From Candidatus Roslinia caecavium (GTDB lineage Bacteria > Bacillota > Clostridia > Monoglobales > Monoglobaceae), in the NCBI GenBank assembly GCA_904419955.1, contig CAJFTO010000017.1, forward strand, positions 1 through 52,895: DNA of 52,895 nucleotides, written 5' to 3'. Position numbers and translations under genes: made by a program. The stretch's first letter is position 1. Each line of letters begins with the position of its first letter. Positions 7,826 through 16,248 of this stretch are shown one piece after another. Below the pieces are notes generated by a model, which worked only from the letters and a program-made list of their open reading frames with translations, was not told the DNA's origin and made no database searches.

Positions 7826-7973
7826 TTATCTATATTTATATTATAGTAGCGGCTTTTTTATTATGCAAGCGACAATAGTTATACTATTGTCTATTATCAT
7901 TCTAATGTATAAAAATATACACAAAATTCGCTCGGTATATAAAACAAAAAACAGTAAGGCGGACGGGACGGTT

Positions 7974-8507
7974 ATGAAGGACAGAAGATACAGAAAGACT
8001 GAGAAAGCTCTTTACGGAGCTATGATGGAGTTACTTAAGACGAAGCAGATAGGGGATATATCGGTGGTGGAGCTGTGCGACCTAGCGGATATAAACAAGA
8101 GCACGTTTTATCTGCATTACAGGGATATATACGACTATTACGACGCGCTGATACTGGAACTTGCTGACAAGTACATAAATATAGCGGTGGAATACAGCTA
8201 CGAGGATTTTCTGAGCAATTTTACCGAGGTGTTTATGAAATACGTCGAGTTCACGCGGGACAGCGACTTGGCGAAACTGATGTTGGGTCAGAGCAACTAC
8301 GAACGGCTGCTGAGCGTCGTGCCCGATAAGGTTTCGGAGATAATGATATCAAAGTCGAAGCTCGAGGGCAAGGAGGCCATGCTTTTAAGGTGCAAGGTAT
8401 TTTTCATCATGTCGGGCATTGTCGGAGTCACCAACAAATATTTCGATATGTTGTACGACGACGAGCTTATGGTGGCGCTGGCGGAACAAATCAAGAGCGG
8501 GGTGTAA
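7974..8507 (+). CDS. TetR-family transcriptional regulator
   Basis: 177 residues from the preferred start. A TetR-type helix-turn-helix occupies about residues 8-55 (ISVVELCDLADINKSTFYLH), and an all-helical ligand/dimerisation domain follows (FTEVFMKYVEFTRDSDLAKL). The frame is open back to an ATG at 7863, but that one has no ribosome site and would add 37 residues with a hydrophobic run that fits poorly with a DNA-binding N-terminus. The start at 7974 has only a weak GGGACGG. The gene is divergent from glgB, but control of glgB is a guess. Its stop codon runs straight into repeat copy B. Confidence 0.88.
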   Translation: MKDRRYRKTEKALYGAMMELLKTKQIGDISVVELCDLADINKSTFYLHYRDIYDYYDALILELADKYINIAVEYSYEDFLSNFTEVFMKYVEFTRDSDLAKLMLGQSNYERLLSVVPDKVSEIMISKSKLEGKEAMLLRCKVFFIMSGIVGVTNKYFDMLYDDELMVALAEQIKSGV

Positions 8508-8606
8508 ACGTAGAGATTAGCGAACAGAGAATAGGCGTAAACTTCGTTTCTTTATCGCCGCGCGGCTGCGTTTGCGGAGATGGAATACTTTTTTCTGTAA
8601 TTTTAG
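8505..8606 (+). repeat. Dispersed inverted-repeat (MITE-like) element, copy B (right end missing)
   Basis: It starts at the TetR stop codon with AAACGTAGAGATTAGCGAA, then shows TTTCTTTATCGCC and the core ATGGAATACTTTTTTC shared with copies A, C and D. The matching right terminal repeat is not visible, so this copy appears truncated. Confidence 0.6.
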
Positions 8607-8654
8607 TCTCCGTTTGGAGTTAAAGACTTTTTAAAAAATTAATGTAAATTAGCG

Positions 8655-8755
8655 TATAATAAATGCAAAAAGAGGTAGACCGAATTAACGGTTAGTCGAA
8701 GATTAATTTAACTATTAATATAGTCGCTCTCAGCCAAGGGCGGCTATATTGCATT
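8655..8755 (+). ncRNA. Candidate antisense RNA (antitoxin) convergent with the toxin mRNA
   Basis: A TATAAT -10 lies at 8655-8660 (no clear -35), giving a start near 8667. The RNA would end at a 13-pair hairpin (8717-8729 with 8738-8750) that also ends the toxin mRNA on the opposite strand, so the two RNAs are complementary over about 35-45 nt at their 3' ends. This is the layout of Fst/TxpA-like type I antitoxins. The RNA begins with GAGGTAGACC and contains GACCGAATTAACGGTTAGTC, itself a small stem. Neither side of the shared hairpin has a strong T tract. Boundaries are approximate. Confidence 0.45.
8717..8750. terminator. Shared (bidirectional) hairpin of the toxin/antitoxin pair
   Basis: AATATAGTCGCTC (8717-8729) pairs with GGGCGGCTATATT (8738-8750) through 13 pairs, three of them G-U, around an 8-base loop. 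It lies where convergent transcripts from 8655 (+) and 8920 (-) meet. T-rich tails are weak on both sides. Confidence 0.5.
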
Positions 8756-8769
8756 CTGTAAAACTATTG

Positions 8770-8817
8770 TTAAAAAATAATAACAGTAATTATTATCTTA
8801 AGTAATGTTTTCCACAT
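8770..8817 (-). CDS. Very short hydrophobic peptide, candidate type I toxin
   Basis: The frame encodes MWKTLLKIIITVIIF (15 residues): two lysines followed by a run of Ile, Val, Thr and Phe. It is shorter than typical type I toxins, but a near-perfect AAGGAGG (8827-8833) lies 9 bases before the ATG, it has its own promoter (TTGACT-17-TATGCT, 8920-8948) and it faces a convergent antisense RNA. Such peptides usually insert in the membrane. An in-frame GTG two codons upstream is possible but sits too close to the ribosome site. Toxicity is inferred from layout only; a truncated relic is an alternative. Confidence 0.45.
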   Translation of the reverse strand: MWKTLLKIIITVIIF

Positions 8818-8919
8818 AAACACTCGCCTCCTTATGTAACATAATTTGAGATGAACACACCCTTTCATTATAAAATGGGCGCCTGTCCGCTCTTCAATTA
8901 CCTCATAACCGCAACAATA

Positions 8920-8948
8920 AGCATATAATATTAGATAAATTAAGTCAA
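8920..8948 (-). promoter_or_regulatory. Sigma-A promoter of the candidate toxin mRNA
   Basis: On the minus strand TTGACT (8948-8943), a 17-base spacer and TATGCT (8925-8920). The leader that follows contains the 18-base GAGGTAATTGAAGAGCGG (8904-8887) shared with the short RNA at 591-641. Confidence 0.65.
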
Positions 8949-9220
8949 TTTACAAATATCACGCTTAACAGTATATTTCCGGAAAATTTTATCGCTTGAA
9001 AATAAACTCTCCGAAAATAGCGAAACCTAAATAACCGTTGTATTTTCCCGCAGCTCTAATAACTTATCATATACGCTTGCAGAAGCAAAAACGAGAGCCA
9101 ATATAAAGCGTTGCGCTTTTGAAATAATATAGGATCGGCTTATTTACGCAATATTCCCCATATCCGCGAAGATTTAGATCGTCAAATGTGAAACCACCGG
9201 CCGGACTTTCATACAAAACA

Positions 9221-9255
9221 TCAAAAAGCCCGGAAACATACGTTTTCACGGGCTT
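9221..9255 (-). terminator. Terminator of tRNA-Ser
   Basis: On the minus strand AAGCCCG (9255-9249) and CGGGCTT (9232-9226) form a stem followed by TTTTT, just after the tRNA 3' end. Confidence 0.8.
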
Positions 9256-9261
9256 ATGTTC

Positions 9262-9353
9262 TGGAGGAGAGGAAGGGATTCGAACCCTCGGTACGCTATC
9301 AACGTACACAGCATTTCCAATGCTGCGCCTTAAACCATCTCGACCACCTCTCC
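9262..9353 (-). tRNA. tRNA-Ser (anticodon GGA)
   Basis: 92 nt including an encoded CCA. The acceptor stem is GGAGAGG/CCTCTCC. The anticodon stem CAGCA/TGCTG holds the loop TTGGAAA, so the anticodon is GGA (codons UCC and UCU). A long variable arm (GTACG/CGTAC) identifies a class II serine tRNA, and the T loop is TTCGAAT. The base before CCA reads T, whereas most bacterial tRNA-Ser have G there. It is a single tRNA with its own promoter (9397-9425) and terminator. Confidence 0.96.
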
Positions 9354-9396
9354 GAGAGATTTATTATTATGTTAAATTTTAAAATCGAACTTAGAT

Positions 9397-9425
9397 ATTA
9401 TATCAGCCGTCGCGGAAAAAGTCAA
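9397..9425 (-). promoter_or_regulatory. Sigma-A promoter of tRNA-Ser
   Basis: On the minus strand TTGACT (9425-9420), a 17-base spacer and TATAAT (9402-9397), 44 bases before the mature tRNA end. Confidence 0.75.
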
Positions 9426-9594
9426 GCGTTTTTATAAATTTCGCTTAAATTTCTCGTTAAAATTAATATCTCCGCTCCGCTCGATCCGTTTCAGACTAAA
9501 CTTAAGTAAAGCGGCTCCTCGCGCGAAGCCGCCCGATTCATGTATTCCATGCAGCAAAACGCGCCTTTCGCCGCGCAGTAGCAGTATTCAATCT

Positions 9595-10035
9595 CTATTT
9601 TTTCTCAAGCGCCATTATCTTCTCCACCCTCATGGCGTGGCGTCCGCCCTGATGCTTTGCGCCTAAGTACGCGTCTACGATATCGCACGCGAGCCCCGGA
9701 CCCGTTATCCTCTCGCCCAGACAGATTATCTGCGCGTTATTATGCTCCATGGCCATCCTCGCGCTGAAACAGTCGGTAACGTGAGCCGCTCTGATACCGT
9801 CTATCTTGTTCGCGGATATGCTGATCCCTATACCGGTGCCGCATATAAGAACGGCTTTTTCGCACTCGCCGCCGAGCAGAGCCTTGCATACCTTCTCCGC
9901 CACGTCCGGATAATCCGCCGGTATCCCCTCCTGCGTGCCGTAATCCTTGACCTCGTAGCCCTTTTCCGATAAATGTTTTTTTATTACCTCTTTTAAATTC
10001 GTTCCGCCGTGGTCGCTTCCGATCCCTATTATCAT
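9595..10035 (-). CDS. rpiB: Ribose-5-phosphate isomerase B
   Basis: 146 residues, full length for the RpiB/LacA family. It interconverts ribose-5-phosphate and ribulose-5-phosphate in the pentose phosphate pathway. Markers: SDHGG (7-11) in the phosphate/ring-opening site, catalytic Cys65 in ICGTGIGISISANK (64-77) and His98 in MEHNN. LacA/B or allose-6-phosphate isomerase activity cannot be fully excluded, but Cys65 and the stand-alone context favour RpiB. AAGGAG lies 10 bases before the ATG. It is divergent from phosphoglucomutase. Confidence 0.94.
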   Translation of the reverse strand: MIIGIGSDHGGTNLKEVIKKHLSEKGYEVKDYGTQEGIPADYPDVAEKVCKALLGGECEKAVLICGTGIGISISANKIDGIRAAHVTDCFSARMAMEHNNAQIICLGERITGPGLACDIVDAYLGAKHQGGRHAMRVEKIMALEKK

Positions 10036-10447
10036 TTTAGAACATCTCCTTACGCGTTTTTAATATTTTCGATCCCGGACGCCGCTCGGCCGTAAATTTA
10101 AGCGGCTCCGAAAACAACGCTAACTTTATTAATTATATCATATTTTTCACAAAAAGACAACTATTTTTGCCACAGTTTTTGGAACATATTTAACAAAAAT
10201 TTAACTATTTTTTGTGTATTTAATCAGTTGTATTTTGCTTACTTTTATTGTATAATAAAACCGTAAACAGAAGAAGCTCAAATAAGACGATAGTAAAAAA
10301 CAAACGCTATACAGCGAGCCTTAAAAACGAGCCGAAACTGTTGCTTATATAACGTACCCGACTTTGAAGGTACGCAAAAGACGATCTGCAAACGCGATTA
10401 TTAAAAAGATACAGCGTCCGCGGATCAAAGAACTGGGGGTTTTTGAG
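10036..10447. other. Divergent intergenic region rpiB / pgm
   Basis: 412 bases without a gene. It holds the rpiB ribosome site, an AT-rich stretch, the pgm promoter (10228-10256) and a pgm leader of about 185 nt. A frame open from 10364 would extend the pgm product by 28 basic residues, but it lacks a ribosome site. Confidence 0.6.
10228..10256 (+). promoter_or_regulatory. Sigma-A promoter of phosphoglucomutase
   Basis: TTGTAT (10228-10233), a 17-base spacer and TATAAT (10251-10256). Confidence 0.6.
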
Positions 10448-12169
10448 ATGGGCTATTCAGACGAATACCAAAAATGGCTCAGCGCGGCGGATCCTGCGAC
10501 TGTGGCTGAGCTTGAAGCGATAAAGGACGACGAAGAGGAGATAAAGGACAGGTTTTATAAGTCGCTTGAATTCGGAACGGCGGGACTCAGAGGAGTGCTC
10601 GGCGCCGGACTCAACAGAATGAACGAATATATAGTAGGACAGGCGACGCAGGGACTTGCGAACCAGCTCATAAAGACAAATCCGGAAGGTAGTAACCTTA
10701 GCGTGGCGATAGCTTACGACAGCCGCCATAAATCAGACGTCTTTGCAAAAGAAGCGGCGACGATCCTTGCAGCCAACGGCATAAAATCGTTTTTATTCGA
10801 AGAACTTAAACCGGTTCCGGAACTTTCTTTCACAGTACGTCATTTAAACGCAACGGCAGGTATAGCCGTAACCGCGAGCCATAATCCGGCTAAGTATAAC
10901 GGATATAAGGTATATGGCGCAGACGGCGCGCAGCTTAATCCTGAACTCGCAGGAATAGTTCTTGAAGAGATCGACAAGACCGATATATTCACAGGCGTTA
11001 AAAAGATGGACTTTGACGAAGCCGTAAAAAGCGGAATCATAACCATGATCGGAGACGAGGTTGAAGAAGCGTATCTTGACGAAGTACAGAAACAATGCGT
11101 AAATCCCGAATTATGTAAGGAAAAGGGTTCAACCTTAAAATTTGTATACACGCCTTTCCACGGCGCGGGCAATAAACCCGTCCGCAAGATCCTAAAACGC
11201 ATAGGCTTTGAGAACGTAGTTGTCGTAAAAGAGCAAGAATTGCCGGACGGCGATTTCCCGACGGTAGAGTCTCCGAATCCCGAAAACAAAGAAGGGTTCA
11301 AACTCGCCATAGGCTACGCTAAAGACTGCGGAGCGGATCTTATAGTCGGAACAGACCCCGACAGCGACCGAGTAGGTATTTTGGTAAAGAATTCAGAAAA
11401 CGAATACGTAACGTTTACCGGCAACCAGGTCGGAGCTCTTCTTACAGAGTATATCCTGTCTAACCTCGAAGAAAAAGGCTCTTTGCCTAAAGACGGATAT
11501 GTTGTAAAGACGATAGTTACAACCAACATAATCCAAGCGATATGCGACGCGTACGGAATAGAAATGAAGGAAGTGCTGACCGGATTCAAATTTATCGGAG
11601 AAAAGATAAAGGAATCCGAGGAGACCGGAGTTGGAACCTATATATTCGGATTTGAAGAAAGCTACGGATACCTTAAAGGAACGTATGCAAGAGATAAGGA
11701 TGCCGTTGTAGCCACAATGCTGATAGCTGAAATGGCTTTGTACTATCAGGAACACGGAACTTCAATATTCGAGCAGATGGACAATATCTATAAGAAATAC
11801 GGATATTACCGCGAGAACGTTGTTTCGGTCACGCTTGAGGGTATTGAAGGCGTAGAAAAGATCGGTAACATTATGGATAGTCTAAGGGCTAATCCGCCTT
11901 CCGAAATAGCGGGTAAAAAGGTGATAGCCGTACGCGACTATCAGACAAGCGAGAGAACGGACGTTAAGACGGGTGAAAAGAGCGAGATACTCTTACCTAA
12001 ATCAAACGTAATATATCTTGAGCTTGAAGATAATAACAATTTCATTATCAGACCTTCTGGAACGGAGCCTAAGATCAAGCTCTACTGCTTAATGAAAGGC
12101 GACACCCCTGAAGAAGCTGAGAAGTTGACTGAACTGGTCAAGGTCGATATCGACAAGATAGTCGGCTAA
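10448..12169 (+). CDS. Phosphoglucomutase / phosphomannomutase (alpha-D-phosphohexomutase)
   Basis: 573 residues, the length of Bacillus-type PgcA. It interconverts glucose-6-phosphate and glucose-1-phosphate, linking glycolysis to glycogen and UDP-glucose. Markers: phosphorylated Ser144 in TASHNP (142-147), metal loop GTDPDSDR (301-308, Asp303/305/307), sugar-binding GFEESYG and phosphate-binding RPSGTEPKIKLY near the C-terminus. I use the ATG at 10448, preceded by GGGGG, and not the longer open frame from 10364. Products of this gene, the GH13 enzyme and the HAD mutase would meet at glucose-1-phosphate, which galU (23739) uses. A strong terminator follows at 12331. Confidence 0.94.
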   Translation: MGYSDEYQKWLSAADPATVAELEAIKDDEEEIKDRFYKSLEFGTAGLRGVLGAGLNRMNEYIVGQATQGLANQLIKTNPEGSNLSVAIAYDSRHKSDVFAKEAATILAANGIKSFLFEELKPVPELSFTVRHLNATAGIAVTASHNPAKYNGYKVYGADGAQLNPELAGIVLEEIDKTDIFTGVKKMDFDEAVKSGIITMIGDEVEEAYLDEVQKQCVNPELCKEKGSTLKFVYTPFHGAGNKPVRKILKRIGFENVVVVKEQELPDGDFPTVESPNPENKEGFKLAIGYAKDCGADLIVGTDPDSDRVGILVKNSENEYVTFTGNQVGALLTEYILSNLEEKGSLPKDGYVVKTIVTTNIIQAICDAYGIEMKEVLTGFKFIGEKIKESEETGVGTYIFGFEESYGYLKGTYARDKDAVVATMLIAEMALYYQEHGTSIFEQMDNIYKKYGYYRENVVSVTLEGIEGVEKIGNIMDSLRANPPSEIAGKKVIAVRDYQTSERTDVKTGEKSEILLPKSNVIYLELEDNNNFIIRPSGTEPKIKLYCLMKGDTPEEAEKLTELVKVDIDKIVG

Positions 12170-12330
12170 AGTTTTAAGTTGACTGCCGGTCACGATTAGA
12201 TTTGGTTTTAATGATCGAACTATGAATAAAAAATAGAATGATTCGTTATTCGGTTATAGAGTACGATTTAAAGCGGAAGCCGAAATAAATCTAACTGATA
12301 GCGTGGTGATCGGTATGGTAGAGAGTAATA

Positions 12331-12379
12331 AATAGAGCGGTACGATGTGTTAATGTTTCATATCTGCCGCTCTATTTTT
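12331..12379 (+). terminator. Terminator of phosphoglucomutase
   Basis: AATAGAGCGG (12331-12340) pairs with CCGCTCTATT (12367-12376), followed by TTTTG. The 160 bases before it contain only a long imperfect inverted repeat (CCGGTCACGATTAGATTT against AAATCTAA...CGTGGTGATCGG). Confidence 0.8.
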
Positions 12380-12511
12380 GTTGTTTGAAATTATGATTTA
12401 GCGCTTTTAATGATATTGACATGCCAAATATGCGCGATATTATCGATACGCTTAGTTCTTTTAATATTATGATTATCAAAAGATTTATGCCTATATCGAT
12501 AAACAATACTC

Positions 12512-12730
12512 CTAGTATTCCTTCACGATCTCGTCCGGGGATACGCCGTAGGTCTTAAGAAACTCTTTCATATCCTTCTCCGAGCGTATGGCCATGACCT
12601 CCTTAAACGCGCCTGTTTTTATATCCTTAAACCCCGCGGTCTGTTCGCCCGTGCAGATACTCGCGCGTATCGCGGGTCTTTGCACCGCCCGGTCGTAGCC
12701 TATGCGGGCCGGCTTTTTCCTAAATTGCAT
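12512..12730 (-). CDS. Small conserved-looking protein of unknown function
   Basis: 72 residues, AAGGTG 5 bases before the ATG. It starts with a basic segment (MQFRKKPARIGYDRA), then a central motif (RASICTGEQTAGFKDIKTG) and an acidic tail (EKDMKEFLKTYGVSPDEIVK). From memory, similar short proteins containing an ASICTGEQ-like motif occur in many Clostridia, sometimes mislabelled as aspartate dehydrogenase; it is far too short for that enzyme. It has one Cys and no signal or membrane segment, so it is cytosolic. It is downstream of the LRR genes on the same strand, 63 bases after the second one, and may share their transcript. Confidence 0.75.
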   Translation of the reverse strand: MQFRKKPARIGYDRAVQRPAIRASICTGEQTAGFKDIKTGAFKEVMAIRSEKDMKEFLKTYGVSPDEIVKEY

Positions 12731-12793
12731 TTTTTCACCTTCGTTCTTCTGGGCGTTCTTTGGGGATTGCTTACTTGGAGATACTTGCCCTGA

Positions 12794-14596
12794 TCATATC
12801 GAAACACACTCAAACTCGATCTCGGCAGAGAAAAGCTTTTCGTTTTCCGCGGCGATACTTATACCGCTCCATTCTTCGCGGCTCCCGGCGTAATATATGG
12901 TTGAAAATTTATCGGTATTTATAAAAATGTTCTCGCCTATATTTTCAACGCTTTTAGGTATCGTTACGCTCTCTAAGTTGTCGCAGTGCGAAAAGGCGTA
13001 GTTGCCTACGATCCTCGTATTATCCGGGATCTCTACGCTCGTTATGAAATTATTATACGAGAACGCCGCCTCGCCTATAACTGTAACGCCCGCTCCGAGC
13101 CTGAGCTCGGACGAGTTCAAACAGCAGTAAAACGCTCTTTCTCCAATCTCTACGACCGAATCCGGGATCGCGATCCCGCTTAGGCTATAACAACGATTAA
13201 ACGCTTCCCTTCCGATAACGCGCAGGTTCTCGCCAAGCGAAACCTCTTCAAGTTCGTTGCATTCAGAAAACGTCTCGTTTTCAATTGCTTCCAAGCTGTC
13301 CGGCAGGGTTACGGATCTCAAACTCCTGCACTCCCAAAAGGCTTGTTCGCCTATCTCGATCACGCCTTCGCCTAAACTTACTGAACTTAAGTTTTTGCAA
13401 CCGGTGAACGCGTTGGCGCGAATACTTTTGATGTCGTCGCCCAAAACGGCGCTTTGCAGATATTCACACGACGCAAAGGCCTCCTCGCCTATTACAGAAA
13501 CGCCGTCCGGCACGATTATTTCGGTAACGCCCGACGCTTCAAAAGCGCCCTGGTTGATAACCCTCGTCCCGTCGGGGATCGTATAAGCGCCGCTCCTGCC
13601 CCGCGGATAAAATAATAAAGTCGTTCTGTCTTTATCAAACAAAACTCCGTCTTCCGAAGAATATTTGAGATTATTTTCGCCGATCTCGATATCCGTCAAT
13701 TCAGAGCAGTTCTCGAAAGCGTCTAAATCTATATACGATACGTTATCCGGTATTTCTATAGTTTCCAATTGCGATTGTGAAAAGGCCATAGCTCCGATAT
13801 ATTCCAAAGAACTCGGAAGATCTATTTCTTTCAAAGCGCTGCAGCCTCTAAACGCGCTCTCTCCTATACTCTCTAAGGCGTCCGGAAGATCGACGCGCTT
13901 TAAATAGCGACAACCAGAAAACGCCCCGACGTCGATCCTCTTTATCGCGTTTGGTATTTCTATAGTTTCCAATGGCGAGTATGAAAAAGCCATAAAACCA
14001 ATATATTCCAAAGAACTCGGAAGATCTACTTCTTTCAATGATCGGCAACCGCTAAACGCGTATTCCTCAATTCTTGTTACGCCGTCGTGAAAAACAACTT
14101 CCGTCAAGTTATAACAGTCGCTGAACGCGCCCCAGCCGATCGAGGTTATGCCTTGGGGTACGATCAGCGTCTCTATGCCGCATTTATTAAACGCACATTC
14201 GCCGATATTTTCAACGCCGTTTCCAAATTCTATAGCCGCGATATTTTCACAGCAGTCGAACGCTCTAATTCCTATATTTACGACGCTGTCGGGGATGGTA
14301 ACGGAAGTTATTCCCGTACAATTATAAAACGCGTTATCCCCGATCGCTGTCACAGGATATCCTCCCAGCTCTGCCGGCACGGTTATAGCTCCGGCGGCTT
14401 GGTCGCCGTCGCATTCGATCAATATCGCTTCTCCGTCGACTATTTTATATGTATAGTATCCGTCTACGTACTCTTCTCCTTCAATATTTTCACGAAACAG
14501 AGCGCTCTCGCCAAAAGCGACTGTTCCAAATAAGCTGATCGCGACGCACGCGATCAACGTTAAGATCGTTATCCTCTTCCTATCAACCCTCCGCAT
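12794..14596 (-). CDS. Secreted BspA-type leucine-rich-repeat protein
   Basis: 600 residues. A Sec signal peptide (1-29, ending TVAFG) is followed by roughly twenty BspA/LRR_5 repeats of 22-24 residues with the pattern 'IGE-AF--C--L--V-IPDSV'. A small beta domain lies at 40-80 (TYKIVDGEAILIECDG). It ends in YYAGSREEWSGISIAAENE, a segment often seen at the end of LRR_5 arrays. There is no SLH, LPXTG or C-terminal membrane anchor, so it is probably released or held by its partner. GAGGAGG lies 6 bases before the ATG, and the start is only 12 bases after the stop of the SLH-bearing LRR gene: a two-gene operon. BspA-type proteins are known adhesins; the ligand here is unknown. Confidence 0.9.
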   Translation of the reverse strand: MRRVDRKRITILTLIACVAISLFGTVAFGESALFRENIEGEEYVDGYYTYKIVDGEAILIECDGDQAAGAITVPAELGGYPVTAIGDNAFYNCTGITSVTIPDSVVNIGIRAFDCCENIAAIEFGNGVENIGECAFNKCGIETLIVPQGITSIGWGAFSDCYNLTEVVFHDGVTRIEEYAFSGCRSLKEVDLPSSLEYIGFMAFSYSPLETIEIPNAIKRIDVGAFSGCRYLKRVDLPDALESIGESAFRGCSALKEIDLPSSLEYIGAMAFSQSQLETIEIPDNVSYIDLDAFENCSELTDIEIGENNLKYSSEDGVLFDKDRTTLLFYPRGRSGAYTIPDGTRVINQGAFEASGVTEIIVPDGVSVIGEEAFASCEYLQSAVLGDDIKSIRANAFTGCKNLSSVSLGEGVIEIGEQAFWECRSLRSVTLPDSLEAIENETFSECNELEEVSLGENLRVIGREAFNRCYSLSGIAIPDSVVEIGERAFYCCLNSSELRLGAGVTVIGEAAFSYNNFITSVEIPDNTRIVGNYAFSHCDNLESVTIPKSVENIGENIFINTDKFSTIYYAGSREEWSGISIAAENEKLFSAEIEFECVSI

Positions 14597-14608
14597 TTAC
14601 TTCCTCCT

Positions 14609-15958
14609 CTACCGCTCCGCATACCTGCTAAGGATCGCGGCCGTTTCGGCGCGGGTCGCCGCCGCTCTCGGGTTTAGTCTGCCGTTGTCGTCTCCGGCGA
14701 GTATCCCGTTCTCGGTCGCCCACACGACGGCGCTGTACGCCCATGTATCCACGTCCGCCGCGTCCGCGAAATCGAGACTGCTCGAGGACGTCCTTGGACT
14801 TCCCGAATAGCGGTAGAGCATCAGCGCGATATTCTCGCGGGTCATGGTATCGTCGGGCGCGAACGCGCGGTTTCCCATTCCGTTTACCACATTGCTCTGC
14901 GCCGCCCACAGCACCGCGTCCGCGTACCAAGCCCTGTCGCTGCAGTCGGCAAACATCTCCGATACAGAGCCGCTTACGACTCTCTCCCCGTCTATCCTAT
15001 ATAATATCGCCGCCATCATCGCTCTGGTCAAATTCTCCCTTGGCAAAAATTCGGTGACGGTCATGCCGTTCATCAAATCGTTTGAATATACGTATCTCAC
15101 CGCGTCGTAGAACCAGTCGTTCTCGCTCACGTCGGTAAACGGCATACCTATATTTTCAAAGCTCACAGAGCCGAGCGAATCCGCTCCGAAATGCACGTCC
15201 GCGTTCTCGAGCGCCGAATTGCCTTCGCCGCCTATCGAGACCATATCCCACTGCGCCTCGGAGCCGCCGTAATATATATCGCTCAACGCGTTGCACTCAT
15301 AGAACGCCCACAGATCTATCGCGGTCACGCTCTCGGGGATGGTCACGCTTCTCAGCCCGCTGCAACCGTTAAATGTCGATTCGGTTATCATAGTCACGCC
15401 GTTCGGGATCGTTATATCGGTCAGCGCGTAACACTCCAAAAACGCCGACCTGCCTATCTCGGTCACTCCGCTCGGTATATTTACGCTTTTCAGCGCGTAA
15501 CAGCCGCCGAAAGTACCGTCGTATATCGCCGATATTCCGAAAGGCAGCGCGACCGATTCCAACGCCGTACACAGCGAGAACGCGCTCCCGCCGATCCTCA
15601 CCACGCTCTCTGGAATAGTTACGCTCTTAAGCGCGGGGCAGTCCATAAACGCGCCCTGGCCTATGCTCCTCACGCTGTCCGGAATGACCGCCGACGTGAT
15701 CATGTCGCAAAAAGCGAAGGCATAATCCCTTATCTCGACTACGGGGTATCCGCCGAGCTCGGAAGGCAGCGTGATAGCTCCGCTTATTTCCAGATCGCAG
15801 TCTACAATCGCGGCGCCGCTGTCGATCTCGATATATTTATAGTCGCCTTCGGTATACGCGACCGGCACTTGACTGTTCTCGCCGGCCGCCGCGGCGGGCG
15901 TTATTCGGAAGCTGAGTACGAGACATATAGCCAATATATTTAGTGCAATGCGTTTCAT
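14609..15958 (-). CDS. S-layer-anchored BspA-type leucine-rich-repeat protein
   Basis: 449 residues. Signal peptide (1-25, ending PAAAAG), a short beta domain, then about eight LRR_5 repeats (about 60-235), the closing segment YYGGSEAQWDMVSIGG, and three SLH domains (about 270-449: FTDVSENDWFYDAVRYVYSN, then FADCSDRAWYADAVLWAAQS, then FADAADVDTWAYSAVVWATE). The motif 'LTRAMMAA' replaces the canonical ITRAE in the first SLH. SLH domains bind pyruvylated wall polymers, so the protein is displayed on the cell surface. AAGGAG lies 8 bases before the start. It is the first gene of the LRR operon, which suggests that it anchors the operon's adhesin layer. Confidence 0.92.
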   Translation of the reverse strand: MKRIALNILAICLVLSFRITPAAAAGENSQVPVAYTEGDYKYIEIDSGAAIVDCDLEISGAITLPSELGGYPVVEIRDYAFAFCDMITSAVIPDSVRSIGQGAFMDCPALKSVTIPESVVRIGGSAFSLCTALESVALPFGISAIYDGTFGGCYALKSVNIPSGVTEIGRSAFLECYALTDITIPNGVTMITESTFNGCSGLRSVTIPESVTAIDLWAFYECNALSDIYYGGSEAQWDMVSIGGEGNSALENADVHFGADSLGSVSFENIGMPFTDVSENDWFYDAVRYVYSNDLMNGMTVTEFLPRENLTRAMMAAILYRIDGERVVSGSVSEMFADCSDRAWYADAVLWAAQSNVVNGMGNRAFAPDDTMTRENIALMLYRYSGSPRTSSSSLDFADAADVDTWAYSAVVWATENGILAGDDNGRLNPRAAATRAETAAILSRYAER

Positions 15959-16040
15959 AACAAGCGCTCCTTAAAAATTATATAATTTTATTCTATTTTC
16001 TCAAGTTATATTATACAATATAACTAAAAAAATGTCAACG

Positions 16041-16215
16041 GAGGCGTTAGGATAATAGGGATTAGGGATTAGTAATGGATGTGGCGCTTTATCGCCTGAC
16101 GGTAATGTTGCGGAATTGGAATACTTGTTTTTCTTTTTGGTTGTGGCGCCGCTTAGTCGTTACAATCGCCTAACGGATTTCTGTTACATAATAACTGAGT
16201 CCTAATCATTATGAA
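16041..16215 (+). repeat. Dispersed inverted-repeat (MITE-like) element, copy D (diverged)
   Basis: GATAATAGGGATTAGGGATTAG at the left (from 16050), then CTTTATCGCCTGACGG and GGAATTGGAATACTTGTTTTTC in the middle, and TGAGTCCTAATCATTATG at the right. Order and spacing match copies A-C, but the ends are eroded. It lies between the divergently placed promoter side of the SLH-LRR gene and the terminator of the GH13 gene. Confidence 0.55.
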
Positions 16216-16248
16216 GGCTATGGAATATGATATCTTCTTCCCCCCATT

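Noticed and set aside
7863..7973. Longer N-terminus of the TetR regulator with a hydrophobic run
   Set aside because: ATG 7863 is only about 31 bases from the predicted transcription start and has no ribosome site; the domain starts near 7974.
8790..8850. Alternative 14-codon frame MLHKEASVYVENIT in the toxin leader
   Set aside because: Its start is upstream of the strong AAGGAGG, which points to the MWKTLL frame instead; it has no ribosome site of its own.
9067..9309. Open frame on the minus strand (MYVDSVPRVRIPSSPPEHK...)
   Set aside because: Its N-terminal part is a read-through of the tRNA-Ser gene (the VRIPSSPP string is a familiar translation of tRNA sequence), and no ribosome site is present.
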